A stretch of DNA of 64,000 nucleotides from Gimesia alba (GCF_007744675.1 NZ_CP036269.1:62001-126000); one strand, 5' to 3'. Shown: positions 46,321 through 56,717, counted from the stretch's first letter. Program-made: numbers and translations. The notes: generated by a model from the sequence alone, not told the origin.

Positions 46321-47547
46321 TTACGCGGCCTGTTCCGTGTTGTCCAACCTCTGTTGTGACGAAGATTTCTGGCCTTCCAGATAATCGTTTACATAGAGTT
46401 CTTCCACCACGACTTTACTGGCTGCCAGCAGCGGCGAAGCGACGGCGGCGCCGAGGAAACCAAACAGAACCCCCATGATGGCCTGAAAAGAAATCAACAG
46501 TGCAGGAGGCAGCGAGACTTGTTTTTGCTGAATTAAGGGAGTCACCAGGTAACTCTCTACCAGTTGTAAAACCGCATACGTGGGGACTACCAGCGCGGCT
46601 GTTGTGGGGCTGTTCGACAGCGCCACGAGAATGGCCAGCAGGAATGCGATCAACGAACCAATGTTGGGTATGAACGTCAGCAGCCCCGTCATCACACCCA
46701 GAGTCCCGGCCATGGGAACGCCAATCAGGAACAGAAGCACTGACGCTCCCAGGCCAGTTACCAGCATGGAGGCAAATCGACCGACGAGCCATTGCCAGAG
46801 TGTCTCACTGAGTTGGTTCATTAAATCGCGAATGCGTTCCCTGCGCGCCGGAGGTACCAGCAGCACTGTACCATCCCGGTATGACTGCGGCGATACTGCC
46901 AGAAAAAGCCCAACAAAAAAGATCAGCAGACTGTTGACGATCAGTCCGAACGTAGTTTTAAACATCTGCCCCACCAGAGAGGCGGCCTTTTTTGCCGGCT
47001 GTGGTAATGAATTCAGATTCGGCTTTGAGGTTGCAGACGATTTGTCGGATGCCGTCTTTTCCGCTTGATTTTTTTCTGAAGTCTGTTTGTCTGACTGCGC
47101 GGATGAATCTGAGTGTTGTTTCGATGGATCTGCATGGCTGGGCTGTATAATCTGGGCCAGAAACGGAGTCGACTGAATTGCCGATTTGACTGACGGATAT
47201 TGCTCAGTCCACTCTTGCACTTTCTGGGCACCCTGGTCGATCTCCTGGTCTGCCTGTTCTATCTGCTGATTGATCTGTGTGAAGAAAAACGCATTGACGC
47301 CAATGAAAATAGATAGCAAAGCCACTACGACCGCCGCCAGACTCCCTTTTCGAGAGAGAGGCAGCCACTGGCTCACCTTCAGACTGGCATGGTTAAGGAA
47401 GACTGCGAACAACACCGCCAGAAAGAGCGTAAGCACAATTTCCCAGGTAATCACGAACCCGGCTGCGAACGCGATGAGCACCACCAGGATTGTGATTGCT
47501 CGGAGAATCACCGAGTTTAGATTGTTTCGATTTTCATCAGGATTCAT
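46321..47547 (-). CDS. AI-2E family membrane transporter
   Basis: This 408-residue protein has eight predicted membrane segments of the PF01594 family, with the C-terminal signature GVPMAGTLGVMTGLLTFIPNIGSLIAFLLAI and a Glu in VESYLVTPLIQQKQVSLPP. The central loop is enlarged and rich in Ser/Lys/Gln (about 130-190), which is unusual. The family exports signalling or other small molecules; only some members handle AI-2. It is monocistronic. Confidence 0.9.
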   Translation of the reverse strand: MNPDENRNNLNSVILRAITILVVLIAFAAGFVITWEIVLTLFLAVLFAVFLNHASLKVSQWLPLSRKGSLAAVVVALLSIFIGVNAFFFTQINQQIEQADQEIDQGAQKVQEWTEQYPSVKSAIQSTPFLAQIIQPSHADPSKQHSDSSAQSDKQTSEKNQAEKTASDKSSATSKPNLNSLPQPAKKAASLVGQMFKTTFGLIVNSLLIFFVGLFLAVSPQSYRDGTVLLVPPARRERIRDLMNQLSETLWQWLVGRFASMLVTGLGASVLLFLIGVPMAGTLGVMTGLLTFIPNIGSLIAFLLAILVALSNSPTTAALVVPTYAVLQLVESYLVTPLIQQKQVSLPPALLISFQAIMGVLFGFLGAAVASPLLAASKVVVEELYVNDYLEGQKSSSQQRLDNTEQAA

Positions 47548-48010
47548 TTTTTAACTTCATTCAAGGCACGGCTATAAAGTGTTTCCCCACGCCAGGTATC
47601 AGTAGAACGTTGATTTGAGATAATCCTGGTGGTAGTTAACAATTCGCAAAGGGTGTGCCAAAACGATGGAACTCTCATCGATCTGAAATAGTTCGCGTTT
47701 TATACAGCAAAGAGTCTGTATTTGATTACAAAATTGAGACTAAGCATCAGGAAAGCGGTCTCTGATCGATCAGCCTGCTTGTTGAGCCTTCAATCGAGCA
47801 GACCACTAACATCCTGAAAACAGGTTCATCGAACCTACTTCCAATGTCAGATCAAATATTCTTATTGACAGGTAATGGTGAAATGATAGGATTCCGTGTT
47901 TTGTGATGATGTGGATATGTTAATTGATCCGGTCAATGTTTCTGTTCTCTGCCAAAGTCAATCACACGACAATCCAGATAACTGATTTACAAGGGAAGAA
48001 TCGAATAAAG
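47548..48010. other. Divergent AT-rich intergenic region
   Basis: No gene is apparent. The region contains the inverted repeat AGGTTC-ATC-GAACCT (47822-47836) and a promoter for the downstream methyltransferase (47865-47892). Confidence 0.4.
47865..47892 (+). promoter_or_regulatory. Candidate promoter of the methyltransferase gene
   Basis: TTGACA (47865-47870) and TAGGAT (47887-47892) with a 16-base spacer, about 110 bases before the preferred start. The inverted repeat at 47822-47836 lies just upstream and could bind a regulator. Confidence 0.5.
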
Positions 48011-48763
48011 ATGAATAAGCATCCAGAATCATTTCCGGAATTAGATCAACTTGGTGTGACATTACCTGAATATCTTCCCACCTTTGATTTCCCCGGGGCC
48101 TATATTGACTCATCCCACGCCGTTTATGCTGAGTGCCCGGTGAATGAAGATGACTTAGTTCAAGTAGAAAAAAGCTGGTGGAGTTTGAGAAAAATGTTTC
48201 CGGGATGGCTCCGTAGGGCTGATGCTTTGAAATTGTATGAAATGGCCTATTTTGTCCAGGGAGACATCTTGGAAGTCGGTTCATATCACGGGTTAAGTAC
48301 AACGATTTTAGCAGAAGCGGCCCGTCAATCCCCATGGTCCAAGCACATTTACAGCATTGATATGAGTCCGAAATGTGTGAAAAAAGCGAAATATCATCTG
48401 CGTAAGAAAAAATTAGATCGTGGAGTCACAAATATCTGCAACGAAGGAACCGCGGCAGTCAAAGCTTTGAAGGCCGAAGGGAAACAGTTTGAATTTGCCT
48501 TTATCGATCATTCACATGAATATGACCCGGTATTTAGTGTCTGCCGTGAATTAGACTCTTTGGTGGTCCCCGGCGGCTTTTGCCTGTTTCATGATTTCAA
48601 TGATCAAAGAAACTCTGATCCAGAGGCTCATGATTATGGCGTCTACCAAGCAGTGACAGAGGGACTGGATCCAGACAAATTTGAGTTTTATGGACTCTAC
48701 GGCTGTACTGGCTTGTATCGGATGAAACCAAGCCAGGAGATGGAGTTACGTAAGACAGCTTGA
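48011..48763 (+). CDS. Class I SAM-dependent methyltransferase (Methyltransf_24)
   Basis: This 250-residue protein has motif I in GDILEVGSYHGLSTTILAEAA, the acidic motif II IYSIDMSPKCVKKA, a third strand in FEFAFIDHSHEYDPVF, and PGGFCLFHDFND. These match the class often found in glycan or O-methylation loci. The ATG at 48011 is preferred because the preceding 29 codons from a TTG look non-coding. The gene is alone; the substrate is unknown. Confidence 0.85.
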   Translation: MNKHPESFPELDQLGVTLPEYLPTFDFPGAYIDSSHAVYAECPVNEDDLVQVEKSWWSLRKMFPGWLRRADALKLYEMAYFVQGDILEVGSYHGLSTTILAEAARQSPWSKHIYSIDMSPKCVKKAKYHLRKKKLDRGVTNICNEGTAAVKALKAEGKQFEFAFIDHSHEYDPVFSVCRELDSLVVPGGFCLFHDFNDQRNSDPEAHDYGVYQAVTEGLDPDKFEFYGLYGCTGLYRMKPSQEMELRKTA

Positions 48764-48943
48764 AATCGATAGAAAAGTAAGATCTGGATGACGTGAAACA
48801 ATCGTCTTAATGACAGACTTTATCTGCAAACATGAGCGTCGCTTTTCGATTTTCAAACAGTAGTGAAAGAAATATTTAGCTACTCTCAATCAAAACAGAT
48901 TGCGTGACAGTTACCAAAATGCATCAATGTAAAAGGTGCCAGT

Positions 48944-49411
48944 TCACTCAACATAAACATAAGAAATACGTTCGTTTTTCGTCGCTCCTTTGACCGTCCA
49001 GTCCAGCGACAAAAGGGCATTTTCCAAACTCAGGTTGGCGGAGTACAGATCTTCGCGACAGACGTGGGGTTCAACTGACTCCCAACGAGTGGCTGTGATC
49101 TGTTGTAACTCAAACAGATAGACCGGATGCATGGTTCCGAATCGCAGGTGCTCCAGCCGTAACCGTTTCTGGTCGGGATATGCACTCCAGCGATAGACGT
49201 TTGTAAAATGGAGCTCTTTTCCTGCCTGCTGCGTCCACAAGCCGGATTCATGAAACAACATCGATTCTGGAGTGGAGTGTTCAATTTCCACAGTGCCTTT
49301 CCCCGTGCCATTCCAGCCACTGCCCGAATCAAACGACTGCGCGGTGAACGTGAGCGATGTGACAGCCGCCAGTCGGTTCCAGAGAGTCGGTAAGTCTAAG
49401 TTCGTATTCAT
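48944..49411 (-). CDS. DUF6314-like protein
   Basis: This 155-residue beta-rich protein has the order I associate with DUF6314: GTGKGTVEIEH, LFHESGLW, FTNVYRWSAYPDQKRLRLEHLRF, then CREDLYSANL and WTVKGATKNERISYVY. The fold resembles a fatty-acid-binding-like barrel. No function is known for the family. It stands alone with only a weak ribosome site. Confidence 0.7.
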   Translation of the reverse strand: MNTNLDLPTLWNRLAAVTSLTFTAQSFDSGSGWNGTGKGTVEIEHSTPESMLFHESGLWTQQAGKELHFTNVYRWSAYPDQKRLRLEHLRFGTMHPVYLFELQQITATRWESVEPHVCREDLYSANLSLENALLSLDWTVKGATKNERISYVYVE

Positions 49412-49460
49412 GAGGATGCTTTCACCATCTGTCCCTGATTGTTAAATGAGGAATCTCCAG

Positions 49461-49889
49461 TTAAGGGTTGATGAGTGAGCTTGGCATGCTCGCTAAAATT
49501 TCACGGATATTTTCTGCTTCCTCTTCTTCCAGTGAGCTTTGTCTCTCTTTTGCCTGGGTAATGACTCGACGCAGGACTTCCCGCTTGTCGGTGTGCAAGT
49601 TCCAGAATGTCTCGGGGATGCCCAGTACGGCGTTCAATAAATCACCAGGATAACAGTGACCTTCCGCCAGTGGGTCTTCATCTAGTTTTTCAAGAGCCAG
49701 TGGAACAAGAAAGGACAAACTGATCTGCTGGCCGATCATAATTCGCAGATCTTCTGTTGTGAAGTCCTCAAGGGGGACTCGCTGCAAACGCTGGCAGGTG
49801 ATCACAAGAGACGATTCGAAGTCTGGTTCTCCCCAGTCTTCTCCCTACAGGTCCTGCAGGCTTTTCCGCCGGTCGAAATTGGTTTTCAT
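49461..49889 (-). pseudogene. CdiI_3-type CDI immunity gene interrupted by an in-frame TAG
   Basis: The main frame reads EDLRIMIGQQISLSFLVPLALEKL, then DPLAEGHCYPGDLLNAVLGIPETFW, the pattern of CdiI_3-type contact-dependent growth-inhibition immunity proteins. The natural start is the ATG at 49887-49889 (GGAGAG six bases before it), reading MKTNFDRRKSLQDL, but codon 15 is TAG (49845-49847). The frame then continues GEDWGEPDFESSL into the conserved part, exactly as expected for the family. So one base change separates it from an intact gene of about 142 codons. Initiation at a GTG (49803-49805) would give 114 residues lacking the N-terminus. No CDI toxin gene is nearby. Confidence 0.7.
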
Positions 49890-49959
49890 GGTTCACTCTC
49901 CGATCACGTTCCCCAGGCACATTATGTCACACACCGGCTTTTGTTGTCACAGGAATTAC

Positions 49960-50193
49960 TCAGTGATAACGTTCAATTCCAATGATTTGACCATTAGACC
50001 GGTCTATGATTGCGATGAATTCCGAATTTGGCAATCGAAGGTCGAAAGGTATGTTATCAATCGGAACCTCATGCGGAATGCCTCCGTCAGCCAGGCCGAG
50101 TCCGTACCCAATGAACACAGTCAGATACCCGGGACGAAGACTGGCAAGCACTTTCGCAGGAAATTTGCAGGGGGTGTCAAACTGACCTCTCAT
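49960..50193 (-). CDS. Small hypothetical protein after the yjbQ 3' remnant
   Basis: This 77-residue product starts MRGQFDTPCKFPAKV and continues YGLGLADGGIPHEVPIDNIPFDLRLPNSEFIAII, a natural protein-like sequence with alternating strands. GGGGAG lies five bases before the ATG; that ribosome site is itself part of the end of the yjbQ remnant. No family is recognised. Confidence 0.55.
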   Translation of the reverse strand: MRGQFDTPCKFPAKVLASLRPGYLTVFIGYGLGLADGGIPHEVPIDNIPFDLRLPNSEFIAIIDRSNGQIIGIERYH

Positions 50194-50195
50194 TC

Positions 50196-50476
<281 letters not shown>

Positions 50477-50610
50477 ACTGCTTCGACCCGTAGTTCAGGC
50501 AGTCAAGTCTCCGGTGAAGCCGATTAAGCCATCAACCGGCAACATGAAACAAAGGCAAACCATCTATGGCCTTACACCGAGAGTTAGGTCAAAAGGCAAC
50601 GCTCACCAGA

Positions 50611-51456
50611 TCATGCCATGACCGAAACCATTTCAAGAACAGTGCGACCCAGGGAATCTTCGCCATTTATTTTGATCTGGGGAAACTGTGCGAGGAGTTC
50701 GTCAGCCGTTCGCCTCTTTGTGAATACGCGCCAGGCACAATCCTGTGGGATGGTCACATGCACTACTGGGTCAGTTTTGCTTGATTCAGAGGCAATCCAA
50801 CGGTCGCTCGTCCGAACAATCTGCCATCGGCCACCGGCTGCGCCAGTCACTTCGACAACAACACTCGTCCCCTCCGTGGGGATAGCGTCGTTGAAAGTGT
50901 AAGGCAATGCTCGCAAGAACAAATCCAGGCAAGGGTGATACAGTCTTCTTCCAGTGATCGTACTCTCTCGGCCCGTTGCAAGAAAAATTTGCTGTGTATG
51001 GTGCCATTTCTCCGTGTATTCTCTGCCCACGTCAAACCAGTTCAATGAAGACTCTTCGCCTGCCCAGGCAACGGGAAAGAATGCTTGCCCGAACGGGTCG
51101 AGGCTCTTGAAATACTCAACGTATTGCCGATCCGCTACTTCAAGTAGATCGATTATGATGTTAGGGCTGAGCCGTCGAGTTGCCTGTTCCCATGAGTTGT
51201 TCAGCCTGTTCAAATAGTCCAGCAAAGTCTCACCCCGATTGGGGCCATTTGGGGGTGGCGAAGTATAACGATCTCGCTGCATGGATAGTCGCCGCACACT
51301 GCCATCGAGAAGGTGGGCGACAATATCTCGCACCAACCGCTCCGAAGATACGGTCGGCAGATGCCATTCATCAGGTCTCAGGGATCGCAAAAGGGAGTGC
51401 AACTCGTCGAGGACATCCTCGAGAAGCGGGGTAGCGATGATAGGCGACTGGCTCAT
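50611..51456 (-). CDS. Maleylpyruvate isomerase-like (MDMPI_N/DinB superfamily) protein
   Basis: This 281-residue protein has the N-terminal four-helix metal-binding domain: ERLVRDIVAHLLDGSVRRLS (first His) and GREYTEKWHHTQQIFLATG (His pair), followed by a C-terminal sterol-carrier-like domain (VVVEVTGAAGGRW, HVTIPQDCAWRVFTKR). In actinobacteria this architecture is mycothiol-dependent, but planctomycetes are not known to make mycothiol, so another thiol or function is likely. AAGGAA precedes the ATG. It lies between the yjbQ 3' remnant and the intact yjbQ. Confidence 0.8.
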   Translation of the reverse strand: MSQSPIIATPLLEDVLDELHSLLRSLRPDEWHLPTVSSERLVRDIVAHLLDGSVRRLSMQRDRYTSPPPNGPNRGETLLDYLNRLNNSWEQATRRLSPNIIIDLLEVADRQYVEYFKSLDPFGQAFFPVAWAGEESSLNWFDVGREYTEKWHHTQQIFLATGRESTITGRRLYHPCLDLFLRALPYTFNDAIPTEGTSVVVEVTGAAGGRWQIVRTSDRWIASESSKTDPVVHVTIPQDCAWRVFTKRRTADELLAQFPQIKINGEDSLGRTVLEMVSVMA

Positions 51457-51516
51457 CGTAGAGGTTCCTTCGCTGTCACTGTGCTTAGAGGGACGTGTTC
51501 TTGTTCGACATCGGTG

Positions 51517-51681
51517 TCAAGAAAAGGTTCGCAGGACTTTGTCGGTGATAACCAGCATGACGTTCCGACCGGCAAGAAGTATTCCACAAACGAACTGGTC
51601 GAAATCGAGTTCATCTCCATTCAGGCAGAGCACCCGAACGGTGTATCGGGTTCTCCAGGCACACAACCGGGAGGTATTCAT
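51517..51681 (-). CDS. Small hypothetical protein (54 residues) directly after yjbQ
   Basis: It begins one base after the yjbQ stop (TAACATG), with GGGGAG from the end of yjbQ as its ribosome site. The product starts MNTSRLCAWRTRYTVRVLCLNG and continues DELDFDQFVCGILLAGRNVML. The composition is plausible, and the arrangement mirrors the small gene after the yjbQ remnant, although the two proteins are not alike. Confidence 0.4.
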   Translation of the reverse strand: MNTSRLCAWRTRYTVRVLCLNGDELDFDQFVCGILLAGRNVMLVITDKVLRTFS

Positions 51682-51682
51682 G

Positions 51683-52117
<435 letters not shown>

Positions 52118-52464
52118 GTCGCAAATTTACTCCACAAATTTGGTGACTCCGAGTATTGAGTGGTTCGGGAAACAAGCCATTATATCAACTTTGTATCGTG
52201 GAGTCAGTGTTCGTTAACGTTTTGCGGCGTTGATGTCCTGGAGTTGAATTATTCGAAAAAATGGATTGTCTGGATTCAGGCACTATCTTTTGATTCGCGG
52301 CCTGTGATAATAAGAGCGCGCTCACTGTTCCCCGGCATTGATTCACCGGGGCGGCTATTCAAAGCAGTCTCTTGATTCGAAACGCTCCTCGAATCTGGCA
52401 AGAATTGAGATTGATTGCGTCTCCTTCATTCATTGACTCTGAATCCTTATGGAAACGATTTGTG

Positions 52465-53262
52465 ATGTGGCTACATGCTTCCTGCTTGCTTGAATTCGAT
52501 ATCCCCGTTGACACGCCTTTCCTGCTCATGTTGCGTCCCCGCAGCGGGAATCAGCAATGGGTGGGTCGTGAACAATATGTTTTGACACCCAGCGTCTCTG
52601 CCGTCGAATTCACCGATCCGTTCGGTAATCTCTGCCAGCGACTGGTGGCGCCTGCCGGAGAGTTTTCGATCAAAACATCGTTTGATATCCAGGTTGCAGA
52701 CGTTTCGGATTCAGCTCCCGGAGCGTACTTTATTCCTGTAGAACAGTTACCCGATGAAACGCTCCCTTTCCTGTTACCAAGCCGGTATTGTGAATCAGAT
52801 CGCTTTTCGCAGATGGCTTCCTCCCTCGTTGAAGGAGTTGCTCCGGGATATGACCAGTGTGCAAAGATCGTCAACTACATTCGCGAAACCATAACGTACG
52901 CCCCCGGCGAAGGACAGGAAATTATCAGCGCGTGTGAAGTGAATGAGAAAACGCAGGCTGTCTGCCGTGACATGGCCCATTTAGGGATTGCCTGCTGCCG
53001 AGCACTCTCGATTCCAGCTCGTATGGTTGTGGGTTATCTGGAGACACTGGAACCAATGGACCTGCATGCCTGGTTCGAAGCCTATGTTGGCGGTCGGTGG
53101 TACGTGTTTGATCCGACTCAGGATAATTTGCAGGGAGGGCGTGTGGCGATCGCCTATGGACGAGATGCTGCTGATGTGGCAATCTATACTCAATTCGGCA
53201 CCCCGGTCGATTTGCAACAAATGCAAGTCAGCATCGAGCAGATCCCGGCACCCGTTTATTGA
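52465..53262 (+). CDS. Transglutaminase-like (cysteine protease fold) protein
   Basis: This 265-residue cytosolic protein has an N-terminal beta domain ([39 protein letters not shown]) and a Transglut_core domain with the catalytic triad: Cys in [18 protein letters not shown], His in LHAWFEAYV and Asp in WYVFDPT. The ATG at 52465 matches the family start, although a TTG frame opens at 52372. Such proteins are thought to act as peptidases, but no substrate is known. It is divergent from yjbQ. Confidence 0.88.
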   Translation: MWLHASCLLEFDIPVDTPFLLMLRPRSGNQQWVGREQYVLTPSVSAVEFTDPFGNLCQRLVAPAGEFSIKTSFDIQVADVSDSAPGAYFIPVEQLPDETLPFLLPSRYCESDRFSQMASSLVEGVAPGYDQCAKIVNYIRETITYAPGEGQEIISACEVNEKTQAVCRDMAHLGIACCRALSIPARMVVGYLETLEPMDLHAWFEAYVGGRWYVFDPTQDNLQGGRVAIAYGRDAADVAIYTQFGTPVDLQQMQVSIEQIPAPVY

Positions 53263-53266
53263 TGGT

Positions 53267-53392
53267 GACGCGTATGAGGCGGTTCTGTTCGCCACTCCCG
53301 TCGACTAGATATTCGACATCGTCTTCGTGAATTGACACGATCTGCCGACGCTGGGGGATGTCCATCCAGAGTTCTTTGGTGAGCGTTTTCAT
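53267..53392 (-). pseudogene. 5' remnant of yjbQ
   Basis: An ATG at 53390-53392 opens [30 protein letters not shown], clearly the first 40 or so residues of YjbQ with a one-residue insertion relative to the copy at 51683. Homology ends near SGEQNRLIRV, close to the end of the transglutaminase gene. Residues 1-43 here and about 51-144 at 50196-50476 together make nearly one gene, with 2.8 kb between. Confidence 0.8.
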
Positions 53393-53689
53393 TGTTCTGC
53401 TCTTCTCCAAAAGATAAGTGATGCTGGCGATCATACTACATGTGTCGGACGATGTCAGATGGCAGCAGTGCCGTAATGATGCGGTGCAGTACTCGCGAAG
53501 TTATCTATATTCGAAATTAGATATTTCTACTTCGAATACAGCAGGAAAGCCTCGTTTGATCTTGCGACTTTATAGTACAATAGATCAGAAGGCGGTTGAC
53601 GTGTGATTTGGCAGGCTTGTCGCCTTGCATTCAGACAAAAATCTTCTCCACAGACAATTGATCTAGCCCGTAGACATAAGGTTCTCCAG
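53393..53689. other. Intergenic region before the solenoid protein
   Basis: AT-rich sequence without a gene; it contains a loose inverted pair around TTCGAA (53510-53540 region) and possible -10-like TATAGT/TACAAT sequences, but no convincing promoter pair. Confidence 0.35.
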
Positions 53690-55579
53690 ATGATACTGCC
53701 TTCGGAACTATGCCGAGCGGAACGAAAAACGGCTCTCCCTTTCCTGTTACAACTCGCTTTGATTTTGCTGTCGACAGGCTGGTGTATCGGTTGTAGCCCA
53801 GATCCTGAAGCGTTCGCTGCAGACCAGTGGCAGACACCAACGGAGTGGGCGTTGCTGATGGCGAAGCAAGAGAAACATATTTACCTGCATTGCCAAATGT
53901 TAAATGACATTGCCCGTGCACAACTTGCGGCGGGTGAAAAAAAGCAGGCTCTGAAGACTTTGGAGCCAACATTGGAATTGATTGCTAAGACAGATGGATT
54001 GGTCGGAAAGAACAGTACACAGGAATCTGTCATCAAAACAGTTCTGAAACTGGGAGAAATCGAGTCAGCAATTCAAACAGCAGAGAATTTCACAAACCTC
54101 TCATTGACCGACCCGATCTTTAAAAAGATCGCTTTCGCACTGATTGATGCTGGAAAAATATCAAAGGCTGTCGAGGCAATTCAAAAGCTGAAGAATGAGG
54201 GTTCAGCGATACGGGTTAACGAAAGCGTTGCCGAGTCGCTCGTTCGAGATGGAAAGCAGCAACAGGCATTGGAGTTCGTGGAACAGATTCCGCAATTGAA
54301 TCAAAAGGGGGCGGCGCTGTGTGCGATGGCCATGGTCTATTTTGAAGAGGGTAATTCCCGGCAGGCATTCGAACTACTCAAATCAGTTGATAAGATGCAT
54401 GAAAAAGTCGATGACCAGACTAAAGTAGATCGTTTGATGACCAGGAGAGATCAGTTATTGACCAAGTTAGTCAATGCATACGCACGAGGGGGAAAGTACG
54501 AACGCGCATTGGAATTCACCAAATTTATTAAGGATCACGATTTTGCTGCCGTGGTAGCATACCAGTCTGTGATCGTCGCATTAGTGGCATCCGGTGATGT
54601 GAAACAAGCGCTCGAAATAGCAAACAAGATTGAAAACCTAAAATCCAGGAATCACGAGCTGCAAAGGATTGCAGAGACGATAGCCAAAGACTCTGGCGAT
54701 TATGAGAAGGCAATTGAAATTGCAAACAAAATTCAATACACGTCAATCCAGTATAGTACGATCAAATTTGCTGCGCTCGCGAACATTGCGGCTAATATTG
54801 CCAGCAAGTCAGGTGATTATGAACGGGCACTGAGAGTCATTTACTCGATAGGAGAGAAAGAGAACGCGGCTGAAAGAAAATTTTATAAAAAATCTGCACT
54901 GGTGTATCTAACCATAGGCGCTGCTCAATCGGGTAATGGAGAGCAAACATTGGCATTAGTCCAGCAGCTTCTTGATCTGGGAAAAATTGACCCTCTCCGG
55001 GACTCGTTTCCGGATGGTATTGTCGTTCATCTTGTTAAAGCAGATCGCTTGGGATCAGCAACACAGGTTATTGATATGATCCCATATCCGATCATTCAAT
55101 CCAGGTTACTTATACGTATTGCCAATGAATTAGCCCGTAAGGGAGAGACTGAAGAGGCACTCAGCATTGCTCAAAAAATTAATGAAAACGAGCAAAGGGA
55201 TTCCGCACTGACTCTGGTCGCAGCTCGCCTGTCTGAAGCAGGAAACACGGATGATGCGTTTGAGGTTGCTTCACAGATTAAAGACAAATCAGAGCAAGCG
55301 GATTCTTTCATTTGGATTGCTTCAAAAATGCTGAGAAACGGTAATAAAACAAAAGGAATTACTCTTCTGGGTAAAGCACTCGATTTCATATCAAAGGACA
55401 AAACAACAAATTATCGAGTCGATCTGGAAATGTCAGTCATGCCGCTGGCCTGCGAACCGCTCACCAAAGTGCAACAGCAATCGGCAGAAATGGATATCGT
55501 GACTCCGTTGAAAAAAACATTCACGCCAGAGGAGAAGCAGATGGCCGAACGCCTTTTAAAAGCCGTTCAGGCTCAGTGA
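53690..55579 (+). CDS. Exported helical-repeat (TPR-like) protein, probable lipoprotein
   Basis: This 629-residue protein has an N-terminal hydrophobic segment ending TGWCIGCSPDP, where a cysteine could be lipidated, followed by 15 or more helical hairpins of the type QALEFVEQI/KGAALCAMAMVYFEEG, EALSIAQKI/RDSALTLVAARLSEAG and ALEIANKI. This is a TPR/SEL1-like solenoid, usually a protein-protein scaffold. The ATG at 53690 has AAGG eight bases before it; the frame is open from 53603. No enzymatic motif was seen. Confidence 0.75.
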   Translation: MILPSELCRAERKTALPFLLQLALILLSTGWCIGCSPDPEAFAADQWQTPTEWALLMAKQEKHIYLHCQMLNDIARAQLAAGEKKQALKTLEPTLELIAKTDGLVGKNSTQESVIKTVLKLGEIESAIQTAENFTNLSLTDPIFKKIAFALIDAGKISKAVEAIQKLKNEGSAIRVNESVAESLVRDGKQQQALEFVEQIPQLNQKGAALCAMAMVYFEEGNSRQAFELLKSVDKMHEKVDDQTKVDRLMTRRDQLLTKLVNAYARGGKYERALEFTKFIKDHDFAAVVAYQSVIVALVASGDVKQALEIANKIENLKSRNHELQRIAETIAKDSGDYEKAIEIANKIQYTSIQYSTIKFAALANIAANIASKSGDYERALRVIYSIGEKENAAERKFYKKSALVYLTIGAAQSGNGEQTLALVQQLLDLGKIDPLRDSFPDGIVVHLVKADRLGSATQVIDMIPYPIIQSRLLIRIANELARKGETEEALSIAQKINENEQRDSALTLVAARLSEAGNTDDAFEVASQIKDKSEQADSFIWIASKMLRNGNKTKGITLLGKALDFISKDKTTNYRVDLEMSVMPLACEPLTKVQQQSAEMDIVTPLKKTFTPEEKQMAERLLKAVQAQ

Positions 55580-55614
55580 AACTTTATTTGTGGCAATACC
55601 AATCGAGAGCCTGC

Positions 55615-56658
55615 TCAGGCCAGTTTTTCGTGTGCGGATAAAATCAACTGTTCGGTTTCTTCCCAGTCGATGCATTCGTCGGTGATGGAGGTGCCGTACT
55701 GGAGCTGGCTGAGATCTTCCGTCAGCTTCTGGTTGCCGGCGTGCAGATTGCTTTCGAGCATCAAGCCGATGATGGTGTCGTTGCCGGCGACGCGCTGGTC
55801 GATGACGTTGTTCCAGACTGTGCCTTGATTGCGGTAGTCTTTGTTGGAATTGGCGTGACTGCAGTCAACCATGAAGCGGGGGGAGAGGCCGGCTTCTTCG
55901 AGACTTTTGCTGGCGGCTTCCAGATGTTCCTGTTGATAGTTTGGGCCGGAGCGACCGCCGCGCAGGATCAGGTGGCCCCAGGGATTGCCTTTGGTGTTGA
56001 TGACGCAGGTCTGGCCGTCGGCGTCGATTCCCAGAAAGCTATGCGGACTTTGGGCAGCAAGCATGGCGTTGAGCGCGACATCCAGGCTGCCGTCGGTTCC
56101 GTTTTTATAGCCGACGGGCATCGAGAGTCCGCTGGCCATCTGACGGTGAGTGGGTGATTCGGTAGTGCGGGCGCCGATCGAGGCGATGGAAATCGCATCG
56201 GCGATGTACTGTGGCGTAATCGGTTCCAGCATTTCTGTGGCTGCGGGGAGACCCAGCTCGCCAATCTGAAGTAATAACTGGCGGGCGATTTTCAGGCCGG
56301 AGGAGACATCGAATGTGCCATCCAGGTGCGGGTCGTTGATCAGTCCTTTCCAGCCGACTGTGGTGCGGGGTTTTTCGAAATAGACTCGCATGACCAGAAA
56401 CAGCCGGTCGTTCACTTTATCAGAGAGTGCTTTTAAACGTTGGGCGTATTCAATGGCGGCTTTGGGATCGTGAATCGAGCAGGGGCCGACGACGACAATC
56501 AGCCGCTGGTCTTCACCCGACAGGATGTGTTTAATCTGTTCGCGTGATTCGCTGACAGTTTGGGTGACTTTTTCAGTGCGTTTGTATGTGTCTTTCAGTT
56601 CCTGCGGGGCAACCAGGCGAACGGAATCATGCACATTGACGTTTTGAATGGGAAGCAT
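55615..56658 (-). CDS. 3-deoxy-7-phosphoheptulonate (DAHP) synthase, class I
   Basis: This 347-residue enzyme of the AroF/G/H type catalyses the first step of the shikimate pathway, joining phosphoenolpyruvate and erythrose 4-phosphate. Signatures are VVVGPCSIHDPKAAIEYA, MRVYFEKPRTTVGWKG, GARTTESPTHRQMASGLSMPVGYKNGTDG, ILRGGRSGPNY and VDCSHANSNKDY, including the metal-binding Cys and His and substrate-binding Arg/Lys. The residues that fix feedback control in E. coli enzymes cannot be read safely. It lies 59 bases beyond shikimate kinase on the same strand. Which isozyme symbol applies is undecided. Confidence 0.95.
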   Translation of the reverse strand: MLPIQNVNVHDSVRLVAPQELKDTYKRTEKVTQTVSESREQIKHILSGEDQRLIVVVGPCSIHDPKAAIEYAQRLKALSDKVNDRLFLVMRVYFEKPRTTVGWKGLINDPHLDGTFDVSSGLKIARQLLLQIGELGLPAATEMLEPITPQYIADAISIASIGARTTESPTHRQMASGLSMPVGYKNGTDGSLDVALNAMLAAQSPHSFLGIDADGQTCVINTKGNPWGHLILRGGRSGPNYQQEHLEAASKSLEEAGLSPRFMVDCSHANSNKDYRNQGTVWNNVIDQRVAGNDTIIGLMLESNLHAGNQKLTEDLSQLQYGTSITDECIDWEETEQLILSAHEKLA

Positions 56659-56717
56659 CGTTTTTAATCGTTTTCGTTACTTAAGTGATCAGAATCAGTT
56701 TCTCGTGTTTGTTCTAT

